Positions 28,835 through 38,090 of a stretch of DNA of 64,000 nt are shown one piece after another; positions within the stretch are counted from its first letter, which is position 1; the number at the start of each line of letters is the position of its first letter. The stretch is from the NCBI GenBank assembly GCA_945906965.1, contig CAMDRP010000003.1, positions 17,938 to 81,937 of the forward strand, written 5' to 3'. The position numbers and the translations under genes are program-made. A model generated the notes under the pieces. That model saw only the letters and a program-made list of their open reading frames with translations. It was not told where the DNA came from and did no database searches. Origin of the DNA: Opitutus sp. GAS368. GTDB lineage: Bacteria > Verrucomicrobiota > Verrucomicrobiia > Opitutales > Opitutaceae.

Positions 28835-30529
28835 TCAGGGTTGATTGCTAAAAAGCGTGTGGGCCGAGGACTGACCGAGCAAATGATAACGAAACGACGG
28901 ATCGGCGAAGAGTTCCTTCAAGTCCTTCGTGCGCGCCACCGCGAAGATGCGTCCGGACTCGGTCCACTGCCGGCGGAACTCAGGTCCATCAATAAACCGC
29001 CCGCTCGCCCGCGCCGCCGCGTCGATCTCGAGCTCCAGCTCGCCCTTGAAGGCCACGGTGCCCACCGTGCGTTGCGCGTAAAACGTGAAGTCGTGGAAGA
29101 ACTCAGCGTAATGATAAACTTTGTCGCCGGTTTTGATTTTCTGCGCGACGATTGTCGCGAGTTCCTTTGTGCCGGGCTTCTGGATGTACGGCGCGGCCAA
29201 CATGAGGCAAAAATAAAGCCCGACCGCCGTGGCGAGTATCACGCCCAAAGCCCCACGTACACCGCGACGCCGCGCCCACCACGGAGCCGCCACCCCGCCG
29301 ACGAGCAACACCGCCGCCATCGCAAATGCATAGGGTCGCAGCCAATCCGCCTGCCCCGGCTCGCGGATCAAGCCCGGTTTCATAACGGCGACCACGAGCG
29401 CCACCGCCAGCAACCCGCTCACAAACGCGAAACCGTTGAGCCCCGCGCGCACCCGCGCCGCCGCGCCATCCGCCCAGCGTCGCGCCCACCAGCCACCAAG
29501 TAAAACCGCCAGCGGCGGAAACACCGGCAAGATGTACGGGATCAATTTCGACTGCGACTTGGAGAAAAATAAAAACACGAAGCCCACCCAAACCACTAGG
29601 AACCACGCGTCGGCATTTTCCTTCCGCTTCGCCCAACCGCCCGCGAGCGCCTCGCGCAAGGCCGCCGGCACAAAGCCCATCCAGGGGAAAAGCCCCAGAA
29701 TCACGATCGGGATAAAATACCACCACGGCTCGTAACGCCCATGCGTTGTCGTCGTAAAACGCTCCCAATGTTCATGGATGAAGTAAAACTGCGCCCACGT
29801 CTCGTTGCGCTGCGCCGCCAAGATATGCCACGGCGCCGCGATCGCTAAAAATAACGCGATGCCTGACGGCAGGTGCAGCGGCCGCAGTCGCTTCCACTGA
29901 TTAAAAATCAGGAGCCACAAAAACATCACCGCACCGGTCACGAGAAAGCCGATCAAGCCCTTAGTAAGTGTCGCCAGTGCTGCGCTAGCGTAGAGTCCGT
30001 AAAATAGCCACCGTCGCCGTGCACCAGGAGCTTCGCGTACGCCGAGGATAAAACAAAACAACGTCGCACACATCAACATCGAGACCGCCATATCGAGAAT
30101 CAGGATCCGCGAGAGCGCGAAGAACAGCAGCGAAGAGCCGAGCACCACCGCCGAAGCCAAGCCCACCGCGCGACCCTGCCAACGCCGCGCCGCCGCATAG
30201 GTCAGCAACACGCCGCCGAGCCCACTCAGCGCCGGCATCATGCGCACCGCCCATTCGTTAAACCCGAAAACCTGCAGGCACCCCGCCACCGCCCAGTATA
30301 AGAGCGGCGGCTTTTCGAAATAGTTCACGCCATTGAGCCGCGGCGTGACGTAGTCTTGGCTCGCGATCATCTCGCGCGGGATGGCCGCGTAGCGACCTTC
30401 ATCGGGATTGGAAAGTGGATGCCCGCCCAATAGCGCAAAATAAAGGGCGCCAAAACTGACCGCGAGCAGCAGTAAATCGCGCCGCCAAGATTGAGGTGCG
30501 GCCGTTGGAGCGGTGGGGTGGTTAGGCAT
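28835..30529 (-). CDS. arnT: ArnT-like lipid A aminoarabinose transferase / GT83 glycosyltransferase
   Basis: Polytopic inner-membrane glycosyltransferase of the PMT/ArnT family, predicted to move L-Ara4N from undecaprenyl phosphate to lipid A phosphates on the periplasmic face, lowering negative charge and polymyxin binding. It has 564 residues with about 12 membrane helices in the first 430 residues and a soluble C-terminal part. The metal-site pair Asp43-Glu44 lies in PLSNPDEGRYAAIPREM, followed by YFEKPPLLYWAVA, both diagnostic. First gene of the operon, about 87 bases from the divergent holA start, so the arn promoter should lie at 30530-30616. No arnE/arnF flippase genes are adjacent. 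Confidence 0.9.
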   Translation of the reverse strand: MPNHPTAPTAAPQSWRRDLLLLAVSFGALYFALLGGHPLSNPDEGRYAAIPREMIASQDYVTPRLNGVNYFEKPPLLYWAVAGCLQVFGFNEWAVRMMPALSGLGGVLLTYAAARRWQGRAVGLASAVVLGSSLLFFALSRILILDMAVSMLMCATLFCFILGVREAPGARRRWLFYGLYASAALATLTKGLIGFLVTGAVMFLWLLIFNQWKRLRPLHLPSGIALFLAIAAPWHILAAQRNETWAQFYFIHEHWERFTTTTHGRYEPWWYFIPIVILGLFPWMGFVPAALREALAGGWAKRKENADAWFLVVWVGFVFLFFSKSQSKLIPYILPVFPPLAVLLGGWWARRWADGAAARVRAGLNGFAFVSGLLAVALVVAVMKPGLIREPGQADWLRPYAFAMAAVLLVGGVAAPWWARRRGVRGALGVILATAVGLYFCLMLAAPYIQKPGTKELATIVAQKIKTGDKVYHYAEFFHDFTFYAQRTVGTVAFKGELELEIDAAARASGRFIDGPEFRRQWTESGRIFAVARTKDLKELFADPSFRYHLLGQSSAHTLFSNQP

Positions 30530-30616
30530 ATTAAGGAGTACCTCGATTCAGAGCACGGGGACCACGCTGGCGATTTTTTTCGTGCGCCCGCGGCCTCTTC
30601 CTCGCCATATGACCCC

Positions 30617-31744
30617 ATGGCTTCGGCGAAACCTTTCACTTTCATCTGCGGGCAGGACGATTACCTCGTCGGCCGGATGGGCGCGGAGCGTTTCGCCGCC
30701 CTCACCGCCGAGCTCACCGACGAATTTGCCCGCGAGACGATCAACGGCTTCGCCGCCAACATGAGCGAGGTCGAGTCCGCGCTGAACCGTTTCCGCGAGA
30801 GCGTGCAGACCGTGTCGATGTTTGGCGGCAAACGCGTCGTCTGGCTCAAAGATGTCAACTTTTTGGCCGATAGCGTCACCGGTCGCGCCGAGGGCACCTT
30901 GAAGCTCGTGGAGGACCTCCAAGAGCTCCTCACCAGCGTGAACCCCGAGGAAACTTCGATTTTAATCACGGCCTCACCCGTGGATCGCCGCCGAGCGTTT
31001 CCAAAGTGGTGCGAAAAAAATGCCGACTTTGCGCTCGCGGGCGGTGACGGCGAAGACGCCGGTGAGGCCTTGGCGGGCGTCGCGCTCGCTGAAGCCCGAA
31101 GCCTAGGCGTCTCGTTTGCCCCTGGCGCCCTCGAACTCCTCCTCCAAAAAGTCGGCGCGAATACCCGTCTCGTCGTCGAGGAAACCCGCAAACTCGCCGC
31201 GTACGCGCAACCCGCCGCGCCCGCCGCCGCCCATGGCCCCGGCGCCAAAATCGAGGAAGCTCACGTCGCCGAACTCACGCCCAACGTCGCGGCCGGTGAT
31301 TTCTTTGAAGCAGCGGAAGCGTTTTTTAGCGGTGACCTCAAGTGGACGCTCGCGGCGCTGCACGGCCATTTTTTTAGCGGTGGCGATGCCCGTCCGATCA
31401 TCAGCGCCCTGCAAAATCGCAATCGCATCCTACTTCAAGTCCGCGCGCTCCTCGACAGCGGCGAGGCCCGCATAGGCGCCCGCGGCCTCGACGGTCTGCC
31501 CAAGGCCCAGGCCGCGTACGGCAAGCACTTCATCGGCGCGACCGAGAAAAATTCGTTCAATTTATTTTCCCAAAACGCTTGGTACGTCGGCAAACTCGCC
31601 AGCAACGCGAAACTGCCCTCACTGCGTCGCTTGATCGATAACCAGCAGGAATTCATCGTCGCGTTTGAGGAAATCATCCGCCGGCCAAACAACGCGCAGG
31701 AAGAAGTGTTGCGCGAGCTCGCGGTCCGTTGCCTCACGACCTGA
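30617..31744 (+). CDS. holA: DNA polymerase III delta subunit
   Basis: Clamp-loader subunit that opens the beta sliding clamp during replication. It has 375 residues. I start at 30617 (MASAKPFTFICGQDDYLVGRMG); in-frame sequence upstream overlaps the arnT promoter region and lacks family features. Recognisable parts are ETINGFAANMSEVESALNRF, TVSMFGGKRVVWLKDVNFL and the C-terminal helical collar. Catalytic ATPase motifs are absent, as expected for delta. It is divergent from the arn operon and followed by purB after a weak hairpin. Confidence 0.9.
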   Translation: MASAKPFTFICGQDDYLVGRMGAERFAALTAELTDEFARETINGFAANMSEVESALNRFRESVQTVSMFGGKRVVWLKDVNFLADSVTGRAEGTLKLVEDLQELLTSVNPEETSILITASPVDRRRAFPKWCEKNADFALAGGDGEDAGEALAGVALAEARSLGVSFAPGALELLLQKVGANTRLVVEETRKLAAYAQPAAPAAAHGPGAKIEEAHVAELTPNVAAGDFFEAAEAFFSGDLKWTLAALHGHFFSGGDARPIISALQNRNRILLQVRALLDSGEARIGARGLDGLPKAQAAYGKHFIGATEKNSFNLFSQNAWYVGKLASNAKLPSLRRLIDNQQEFIVAFEEIIRRPNNAQEEVLRELAVRCLTT

Positions 31745-31755
31745 CCGGCAGGCGC

Positions 31756-31786
31756 GCCCGCTTGAGGTCGGAAGCGGGCTGAGATT
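31756..31786 (+). terminator. possible weak terminator after holA
   Basis: GCCCGCTT (31756-31763) pairs with AAGCGGGC (31772-31779) over an 8-base loop; only a broken T-run (TGAGATTTT) follows, so termination would be inefficient and purB may be partly read through. Confidence 0.35.
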
Positions 31787-31834
31787 TTCCGTTGGCCTCA
31801 GCGACCAAGGGCCCGCTTACTCGTTTTTTTAACC

Positions 31835-33283
31835 GTGCACGCCTCCAACGCCACCGCCGCAGATTCCGCCATCCCCAACGTCCTCGCCGAGCGCTACGCC
31901 TCGGCCGCGATGAAATCCATCTGGTCGCAACACGGGCGCGTCGCCCTCGAGCGCGATTTCTGGATCGCCGTCATGAAGGCGCAGCGCGACCTCGGCGTCG
32001 CCATTCCGGCCGCCGCGATCAAGGACTACGAGCGCGTTAAAAATCAGATCGACCTCGCCGCCATCGCCCGGCGCGAACGCGTCACGCTGCACGATGTGAA
32101 GGCCCGCATCGAGGAGTTCTCCGGTCTCGCCGGCCGCCAGTTCATCCACCTCGGCCTCACCAGCCGCGATCTTACGGAAAACGTCGAGCAGCTGCAGATT
32201 TTTAGCGCCCTTAAAGTCGTGCGTTTCAAAACCGCCGCCGCGCTGCTCGCGCTCTCGCGCCAAGCCGCGACGCACCGCGGCCTGATGCTCACCGGCCGCA
32301 CGCACAACGTCCCGGCCCAACCCACCACCCTTGGCAAACGCCTCGCGATGTTCGGTCAAGAACTCCTCGGCGCGTTCACCCGCATCGAAGAGCTCGTTGC
32401 GCGCTATCCCGTACGCGGGCTCAAGGGCGCCGTCGGTACGCAGCTCGATCAACTCACGCTCCTCGGCGGCAACGCCAAGAAAGTCGCGACCCTCGAGGCC
32501 CGCGTCATCAAACACCTAGGGTTCAACGCGTCGCTCGATGCGGTCGGGCAGGTTTATCCACGCTCACTCGATTTCGAAGTTGTGAGCGCGCTCCATCAAC
32601 TCGGCGCCGCCGCGGCGAGTTTCGCCACCACGCTCCGGCTGATGGCGGGTGCCGGCTTGCTCACCGAGGGTTTCCAAGCGGGCCAGGTCGGTTCCTCCGC
32701 GATGCCGCACAAAGTCAACGCCCGCAACTGCGAGCGCATCTGCGGCTTCTCCACGATTCTCTCCGGCTACGTCGCCATGACCGCCGCGCTCGCCGGACAC
32801 CAGTGGAACGAGGGCGATGTTTCGTGCTCCGTCGTGCGCCGCGTCGCCCTGCCCGATGCGTTCTACGCGATCGACGGACTCCTCGAGACTTACCTCACCG
32901 TGCTGCGCCAGATGGACGTGTTTCCGGCCGCCATCGCCGCCGAAAACGAGCGTAACCTGCCATTTCTCTCGACCACCACGATCATGATGGAAGCCGTGAA
33001 ACGCGGTGCCGGCCGCGAGACCGCGCATGAAGCCATTAAAGAACACGCCCTCGCCGCCGCAAAGGCCCTGCGCTCCGGCGAAGGCGACGCCGATCTCCTC
33101 AACTGCCTCGCTGGCGACCCGCGCATAGGCCTCAACTTAAAAGACCTCCGCGCCATTCTGGCCGATAGCGCGCGCTTCGTCGGCGCCGCGCCTCAGCAAG
33201 TCGATGCCTTCGTCGCCACCGCCCGCCCCCTCGCCAAACGCTACCCCGGCGCGGCTGCTTACCACCCCGCGCGCTTGTTATAA
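31835..33283 (+). CDS. purB: adenylosuccinate lyase
   Basis: Splits SAICAR and adenylosuccinate, two steps of purine synthesis, releasing fumarate. It has 482 residues with a GTG start at 31835; the next ATG (31911) would remove conserved N-terminal sequence. The superfamily signature GSSAMPHKVNARNCERI is near residue 287, the substrate-binding TGRTHNVPAQPTTLGKR near 152, and LTSRDLTENVEQLQ near 108. No fumarase- or aspartase-specific deviations were noted; ASL is the best match on overall pattern. Cytoplasmic homotetramer by family. Confidence 0.93.
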   Translation: MHASNATAADSAIPNVLAERYASAAMKSIWSQHGRVALERDFWIAVMKAQRDLGVAIPAAAIKDYERVKNQIDLAAIARRERVTLHDVKARIEEFSGLAGRQFIHLGLTSRDLTENVEQLQIFSALKVVRFKTAAALLALSRQAATHRGLMLTGRTHNVPAQPTTLGKRLAMFGQELLGAFTRIEELVARYPVRGLKGAVGTQLDQLTLLGGNAKKVATLEARVIKHLGFNASLDAVGQVYPRSLDFEVVSALHQLGAAAASFATTLRLMAGAGLLTEGFQAGQVGSSAMPHKVNARNCERICGFSTILSGYVAMTAALAGHQWNEGDVSCSVVRRVALPDAFYAIDGLLETYLTVLRQMDVFPAAIAAENERNLPFLSTTTIMMEAVKRGAGRETAHEAIKEHALAAAKALRSGEGDADLLNCLAGDPRIGLNLKDLRAILADSARFVGAAPQQVDAFVATARPLAKRYPGAAAYHPARLL

Positions 33284-33420
33284 TATGGCCCGCGGAACCT
33301 GGCGCCTAAGCCTGACCTGGGGAGGGGCCGGGAAATTTTCGTTTGCTTCCGCCGCTCCAGACGCGCTTTCTCTCCCATTCTGACAGTCGAATCCCCGTAT
33401 AAATTTAACACCACACTATC

Positions 33421-34677
33421 ATGGCTGAACTTGTAGGAAACGTTTTGGTGGGCCAATCCGGTGGCCCCACCGCCGTCATTAACGCCAGCGTCGCCGGCAT
33501 CATTGCCGAAGCGCTCAACCATGAGTGCATCGAGGAGATTTACGGCACGCTTAACGGTGTGCTCGGCATTCTTCAAGAAGACCTGATCGATCTCGCGGCT
33601 CAATCCCAACAGCAGATCCGCGCCCTCAAGCACACGCCCGGCGCCGCCCTCGGCACCTGCCGTTACAAGCTCAAGAAGCAGGCCGATTTCGACCGCGTCC
33701 TTGAAGTCTTCAAGGCGCACAATATCCGCTACTTCTTCTACATCGGCGGCAACGACTCTCAAGACACCGCCGACAAAATCTCCAAGCTCGCGCAAGCGCA
33801 GGGCTACGAGCTCCGCGTCATCGGCGTACCCAAGACGATCGATAACGATCTTACCCTCACCGACCACACTCCTGGCTACGGCTCCGTCATCAAATACCTC
33901 GCCACCACCGTGCGCGAACTCGCTTGTGACAACGAGGCCATGGGCCAAGGCGACCTCGTCTCCATCATCGAGGTCATGGGCCGCTCCGCAGGCTGGATCG
34001 CCGCCGGCGCCACCCTCGCTAAGCGCAAGGATCACCCGCACGATCCGCCCCATATCATCCTCCTGCCCGAAGTTCCTTTCGCCCAAGAGAAGGTACTCGA
34101 GGACATCAAACGCGTGCTCAAGCGCGAGAAATTCTGCCAAATCGTCGTCGCGGAAGGTCTCGTAGACACCGACGGCAACTACCTTGCGGCCGATGCCGCC
34201 ACGGACGCCTTCGGCCACGCCAAACTCGGCGGCGCCGGCGACGCCCTCGGTGAAATCATCGAAGCCAACATCCCCGGCGTCAAAGTGCGCGTCGCTAAAC
34301 CCGGCATCACCCAACGCGCCGCCGCCCATGCCGGTTCCAAGACCGACGCCGACGAAGCGTTCCTCGCCGGTCAAGCCGCCGTCGAAGCCGCCATTAACGG
34401 CGAGACCGACAAGATGATCACCCTCGTTCGCGGCGACACCGAGCACTACACCGTCGAGACCGGCCTCGCCACCTTGAGCGAGATCGCCAACGGCGTGAAG
34501 AAACTCCCGAAGGATTGGATCAACGAAGACGGCGTGAGTATGAACTTCCAGTTCCTCCGCTACGCCCAACCCCTCATCGTGGGTGAGGTCGCCGTACCTT
34601 ACGTCGATGGTGTGCCCGTGTTCGCCAAGCTGGATAAGTCCCGCGTCGACAAGATCCTCCCGGCCTACGAAGTCTGA
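33421..34677 (+). CDS. pfp: pyrophosphate-type 6-phosphofructokinase
   Basis: Phosphorylates fructose 6-phosphate at C1 in glycolysis. It has 418 residues, longer than the 320-residue ATP-PFK of E. coli. The phosphoryl-donor site reads IGGNDSQDT (108-116), not GGDGS, and the next motif is PKTIDND (137-143) with Lys where ATP enzymes have Gly; both are hallmarks of PPi-dependent enzymes, making the reaction reversible. MGRSAGW, a fructose-6-phosphate binding motif, is also present. The start at 33421 follows a 137-base gap that should carry its promoter. A strong terminator follows. Confidence 0.9.
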   Translation: MAELVGNVLVGQSGGPTAVINASVAGIIAEALNHECIEEIYGTLNGVLGILQEDLIDLAAQSQQQIRALKHTPGAALGTCRYKLKKQADFDRVLEVFKAHNIRYFFYIGGNDSQDTADKISKLAQAQGYELRVIGVPKTIDNDLTLTDHTPGYGSVIKYLATTVRELACDNEAMGQGDLVSIIEVMGRSAGWIAAGATLAKRKDHPHDPPHIILLPEVPFAQEKVLEDIKRVLKREKFCQIVVAEGLVDTDGNYLAADAATDAFGHAKLGGAGDALGEIIEANIPGVKVRVAKPGITQRAAAHAGSKTDADEAFLAGQAAVEAAINGETDKMITLVRGDTEHYTVETGLATLSEIANGVKKLPKDWINEDGVSMNFQFLRYAQPLIVGEVAVPYVDGVPVFAKLDKSRVDKILPAYEV

Positions 34678-34704
34678 GTCGATCTGAACCTAAGCCTAAG
34701 TTTC

Positions 34705-34739
34705 AAAAAGAGCGGGTCATTTGACCCGCTCTTTTTTTG
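34705..34739 (+). terminator. strong bidirectional terminator between pfp and eboF
   Basis: AGAGCGGGTCA (34709-34719) pairs perfectly with TGACCCGCTCT (34722-34732), an 11-bp stem with a minimal loop (10 bp if the loop opens to four bases). It is followed by seven Ts and preceded by AAAAA, so it can end transcripts from pfp on the plus strand and from the ebo cluster on the minus strand. Confidence 0.9.
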
Positions 34740-34758
34740 TGCCTCGCGCCCGCCCGCG

Positions 34759-36132
34759 CTACCGCAGACACGCCGCGAGCAACCGCTCATGCACCGCCGT
34801 CGCCGCGATGGGTTCATCCCCCGCCGTCGCCCCTGTGCCGATCAACACCGGCCACTCCGCTGCATCCGCCGGACACGTCCCGTGAGAACCTTTCACCAGC
34901 GACGGATCGAGCGAGATCACATCCATCAGCATTCGGAAACCGAGCGCCTTGCGCGCCAGTTTGCCCAAGACCTTTAATTTCGGAAAGCGAATCAACGGGT
35001 CCACAAACAGCTCCACCGGATCGTAGCCGTACTTACGGTGGATGTCGACGCAGCGCGCAAAATCCGGCGCCCGCGCCGCGTCATCCCAATAATAATAGGT
35101 GAACCAAGCATCCTCCGTCGAAAACGCCACGAGGTCGCCCGAGCGCGCGTGATCGAGTCCTGCCGCGCGTTGCCCCGCCGCGTCGAGCACGCTCGCCACA
35201 CCCTCAACGCCCTCGACCGCCGCCCGCACCGCTGCGAGCAACGAGCGGTCGTTCACGTAAATGTGCGCCACTTGATGATCTACGATGGCGAAGACCTTGC
35301 TCGCGCCGCAGTCCAATAACTCCAGCCCGAGCTCTTCCTTGATCGTGATCCAGCCGCGCGCCCGAAACACCCGGTTCAACGCAATCGTGCGCTTCACCGC
35401 CGTGATCCCATATTCCGAAAGCACCACGGAACGCACGCCGCACTGCGCGTAAAAATCCATCAGCCCACCCGCGACGCGATCAATCTCGCGATAGTCCGCC
35501 GCCATCCGCGGATCATCCGGCCCGAGCCGCTGCAGGTTATAATCCAAATGCGGCAAATAAACGAGCGACAGGTCCGGCCGATGCCGTTCCTCCACCCACT
35601 CCGCCGAACGCGCGATCCACTCCGACGACGCGATCCCAGCCCGCGGACCCCAAAACGCTGGAAATGGAAACGGCCCGAGGTCCGCCTTGATCTCGTCGCG
35701 CATCCGCATCGGGTGCGTGTAAACATCAAATACTTTACGCCCGTCCGCCGGATACATCGGGCGCGGCGTGATCGACCAATCGGCCGATGAATACATGTTG
35801 TACCACCAAAATAATTTCGCGCACGTAAACCCCGGCCGCCGTTCTCGTAACGTCTCCCAGAGCTTCGGCCCTTGCACGACGTGATTCGACTGTTTCCAAA
35901 AATGATGCTCCGCGAGCGTGCGATCGTACCAACCGTTCGCCACACAGCCGTGGCCCGCGGGCGTGAGCCCCGTTAGATATGTGCTCTGCGCCGTGCACGT
36001 CACCGCGGGCAAAACCGGCTTCACCCGGATCAATCCCCCCGCCTGAGCCGCCGCGAGCAGCCGCGGCGTATCCGGCCCCAATCCGCGCGCGGTGAGCCCG
36101 ACGACGTTTAGGATCGCCGTACGCTCAGCCAT
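34759..36132 (-). CDS. eboF: EboF-like alkaline-phosphatase-superfamily protein
   Basis: Phosphodiesterase/nucleotide-pyrophosphatase-type member of the alkaline phosphatase superfamily, found as the last gene of ebo clusters. It has 457 residues; the start at 36132 (MAERTAILNVVGLTARGLG) is preferred over six extra residues. The nucleophile Thr lies in LPAVTCTAQSTYLTG; metal-site segments are VYLPHLDYNLQ, VLSEYGIT and VDHQVAHIYVND. No signal peptide, so it is probably cytoplasmic. It overlaps the eboD stop by 8 bases. Its substrate in the ebo pathway is unknown; it may act on a phosphorylated prenyl or sugar intermediate (inference). Confidence 0.85.
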   Translation of the reverse strand: MAERTAILNVVGLTARGLGPDTPRLLAAAQAGGLIRVKPVLPAVTCTAQSTYLTGLTPAGHGCVANGWYDRTLAEHHFWKQSNHVVQGPKLWETLRERRPGFTCAKLFWWYNMYSSADWSITPRPMYPADGRKVFDVYTHPMRMRDEIKADLGPFPFPAFWGPRAGIASSEWIARSAEWVEERHRPDLSLVYLPHLDYNLQRLGPDDPRMAADYREIDRVAGGLMDFYAQCGVRSVVLSEYGITAVKRTIALNRVFRARGWITIKEELGLELLDCGASKVFAIVDHQVAHIYVNDRSLLAAVRAAVEGVEGVASVLDAAGQRAAGLDHARSGDLVAFSTEDAWFTYYYWDDAARAPDFARCVDIHRKYGYDPVELFVDPLIRFPKLKVLGKLARKALGFRMLMDVISLDPSLVKGSHGTCPADAAEWPVLIGTGATAGDEPIAATAVHERLLAACLR

Positions 36133-37297
36133 AACGTTCCCGCAATTCATCGAACGCCGCCTTCACCACCGCGCCGTCGATTTCATGAATGTCCAGCCGC
36201 ACCCCCGGCGCGCGGATCATCGGAATCGTCAAGCGTCCACCGAGGTGCTCCCGAAACTCTTCCAGCCCGTCCAACATATCCTGTCGGCCCGTCACGCTGC
36301 GAATTTCTTTCACCGGCGCGAACAACTCAAAACCGAGCGCGCAAATCACCCCGAGAATACGCTCCGCCTCGGCCTCCGGCAGCAATCCGGTGCGCCGTGC
36401 GTAAATTAGATCAATCGCCATCCCCACCGCGACGGCCTCGCCATGGCTCACGCGAAATTCCGTGAGCTGCTCCAACTTGTGCGCCGCCCAATGCCCGAAA
36501 TCCAACGGCCGCGCCGAACCGCGTTCAAACGGATCCCCGCCCGTCGCGATGTGCTCCATGTGCTGCCGCGCGCTTTCGCGAATCACCGCTTCAAACGCTT
36601 CGGGCTCAAATTTCGCCAACGCCGTGACGCGCGCCGCGATAAATTCAAAAAACTTCGCATCGCGGATCAGCGCGACTTTGACCGCTTCGATCAAGCCCAC
36701 GCGCCGTTCGCGCTCGGGCAGCCCGCGCAGAAAATCCAGATCGTTGATGATCGCGTGCGGCACGCCGAAGGCGCCAAGCCAGTTTTTCTTGCCGAAATAA
36801 TTTACGCCATTTTTGACGCCTACGCCGCCGTCGCCTTGGCTGAGGCTCGTCGTCGGCAAACGCACGAGCGGAATCCCGCGATGCGCCGTCGCCGCCGCGA
36901 AACCAACCAGATCCAGCACCGCGCCGCCGCCGACCGCGATCACGTACGAGTGCCGACAAAGGCCCGCGGCCTCGATCGCCGTCCAAATTTTTTCGAGCTG
37001 CGAAAAATCGTTTTTTACCGCTTCGCCGCCGGCCAAGGCCACGGGCTCCGCGGCCAACCGGATCGCGTCACCGCGCGCCGCAAACCACCGCGTGATCCTC
37101 GCGGCGATGCCCGGAAAAGCTTTTTCCAACCCCGCGTCCCAAAACACCAAGGCGCGGATGCGTTCACCCGGCTCCCGCGGCGCGAGCGTCTGCGCGAGCG
37201 TGAGATTTTCCGGCGCGAACACATCGCGCGTGAAAATGAGCCGATGCTCATTGCGCAGCGTGATGGGGAAAGAAACGACAGGGGAGGGCTCGGCCAT
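36125..37297 (-). CDS. eboD: EboD, 3-dehydroquinate synthase-like protein
   Basis: Sugar-phosphate cyclase-fold enzyme related to 3-dehydroquinate synthase and used in ebo clusters rather than in the shikimate pathway. It has 390 residues. NAD/metal features are VIAVGGGAVLDLVGFAAATAH near 118-138, TTSLSQGDGGVGVKNGVNYFG, EAVKVALIRD, FGHWAAHKLEQ and VSHGEAVAVGM, the two His being zinc-ligand candidates. I take the ATG at 37297 (MAEPSPVVSF); an in-frame start 36 bases upstream is possible. Neighbours eboC and eboF support the name; the substrate is unknown. Confidence 0.88.
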   Translation of the reverse strand: MAEPSPVVSFPITLRNEHRLIFTRDVFAPENLTLAQTLAPREPGERIRALVFWDAGLEKAFPGIAARITRWFAARGDAIRLAAEPVALAGGEAVKNDFSQLEKIWTAIEAAGLCRHSYVIAVGGGAVLDLVGFAAATAHRGIPLVRLPTTSLSQGDGGVGVKNGVNYFGKKNWLGAFGVPHAIINDLDFLRGLPERERRVGLIEAVKVALIRDAKFFEFIAARVTALAKFEPEAFEAVIRESARQHMEHIATGGDPFERGSARPLDFGHWAAHKLEQLTEFRVSHGEAVAVGMAIDLIYARRTGLLPEAEAERILGVICALGFELFAPVKEIRSVTGRQDMLDGLEEFREHLGGRLTIPMIRAPGVRLDIHEIDGAVVKAAFDELRERYG

Positions 37298-37354
37298 GGA
37301 CGTGCGAGAATTAGCCCGCATCCCTCGCGCCACCGCAAGGCCGCAATCGCGCGC

Positions 37355-38080
37355 TCAACTGGAAGCTGCTTTGCGCTGCGCCCACTTGCCGAGCGGCACC
37401 GCGGCCGCGCAACCCGCCGCAGGGATCACCGCCGTGGTCGCGAGCAATGCCACCGCGTCGACGAATGGAATGAACGCGAGCATCTTGCGGACGATTTTCC
37501 CCAGTTTCTGCGCCGGCGCGCCGGGGTGATATTCGCGGCGGGCGAGCAGACTCAGCACGACGATGTAGACAAAAAGCGCGACGAGCCACGCGACGAAGGC
37601 CGGGCCCATCGTTTGTCCGGGCAGCGTCGCCAGTGTCACCGCGAGCATCACGCGACAACCCGCCATCAACACGACGGAGCCGGTCCAGCGTTTGTGGAGC
37701 CAATCGTAGAGCAGAATCGTCGCCGCTAAGCCCGCCGCGGCGAGCGACGAGGCGCCGAGAAAAACCAATAGGCTTAGCCCCGCCGCGAGTTGCAACGCGC
37801 CGACCCCCGCGACGCTCGAGCGCGCGATGAGCCCGCGCGGAATCGCGCGCTCGGGGCGATGTTGGCGGTCAAAGTCGGCGTCGAAAGCGTCGTTGAGCGT
37901 GGTGCCGCCCGCGTAGGCGAGGCTGCCGGCGAGCGCGGCGAGCAGGAGCAAATGGATCGCTGGCCAAGAACCCGCGACGGGCGCGGAAAGCACGAGCGCG
38001 GCGAGGACGTTGCTCCACACCGACGGGAAATTACCCGCGCGGGCGAGATCGAGCCAGAGGCGAAGCGATGAAGCGCTCAT
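37355..38080 (-). CDS. eboC: EboC, UbiA-type prenyltransferase
   Basis: Polytopic UbiA-superfamily prenyltransferase of ebo clusters, predicted to attach a prenyl chain to a small acceptor at the inner membrane. It has 241 residues with about seven membrane helices. The first Asp-rich motif is NDAFDADFDRQHRPERAIPRG (near 63-83), which binds Mg-prenyl diphosphate; the second Asp-rich loop is weak (LARREYHPGAPAQK region), as often seen in EboC. The ATG at 38080 starts 10 bases after eboE; a GTG at 38104 would overlap it. Acceptor unknown. Confidence 0.87.
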   Translation of the reverse strand: MSASSLRLWLDLARAGNFPSVWSNVLAALVLSAPVAGSWPAIHLLLLAALAGSLAYAGGTTLNDAFDADFDRQHRPERAIPRGLIARSSVAGVGALQLAAGLSLLVFLGASSLAAAGLAATILLYDWLHKRWTGSVVLMAGCRVMLAVTLATLPGQTMGPAFVAWLVALFVYIVVLSLLARREYHPGAPAQKLGKIVRKMLAFIPFVDAVALLATTAVIPAAGCAAAVPLGKWAQRKAASS

Positions 38081-38090
38081 CGAGGCACGA

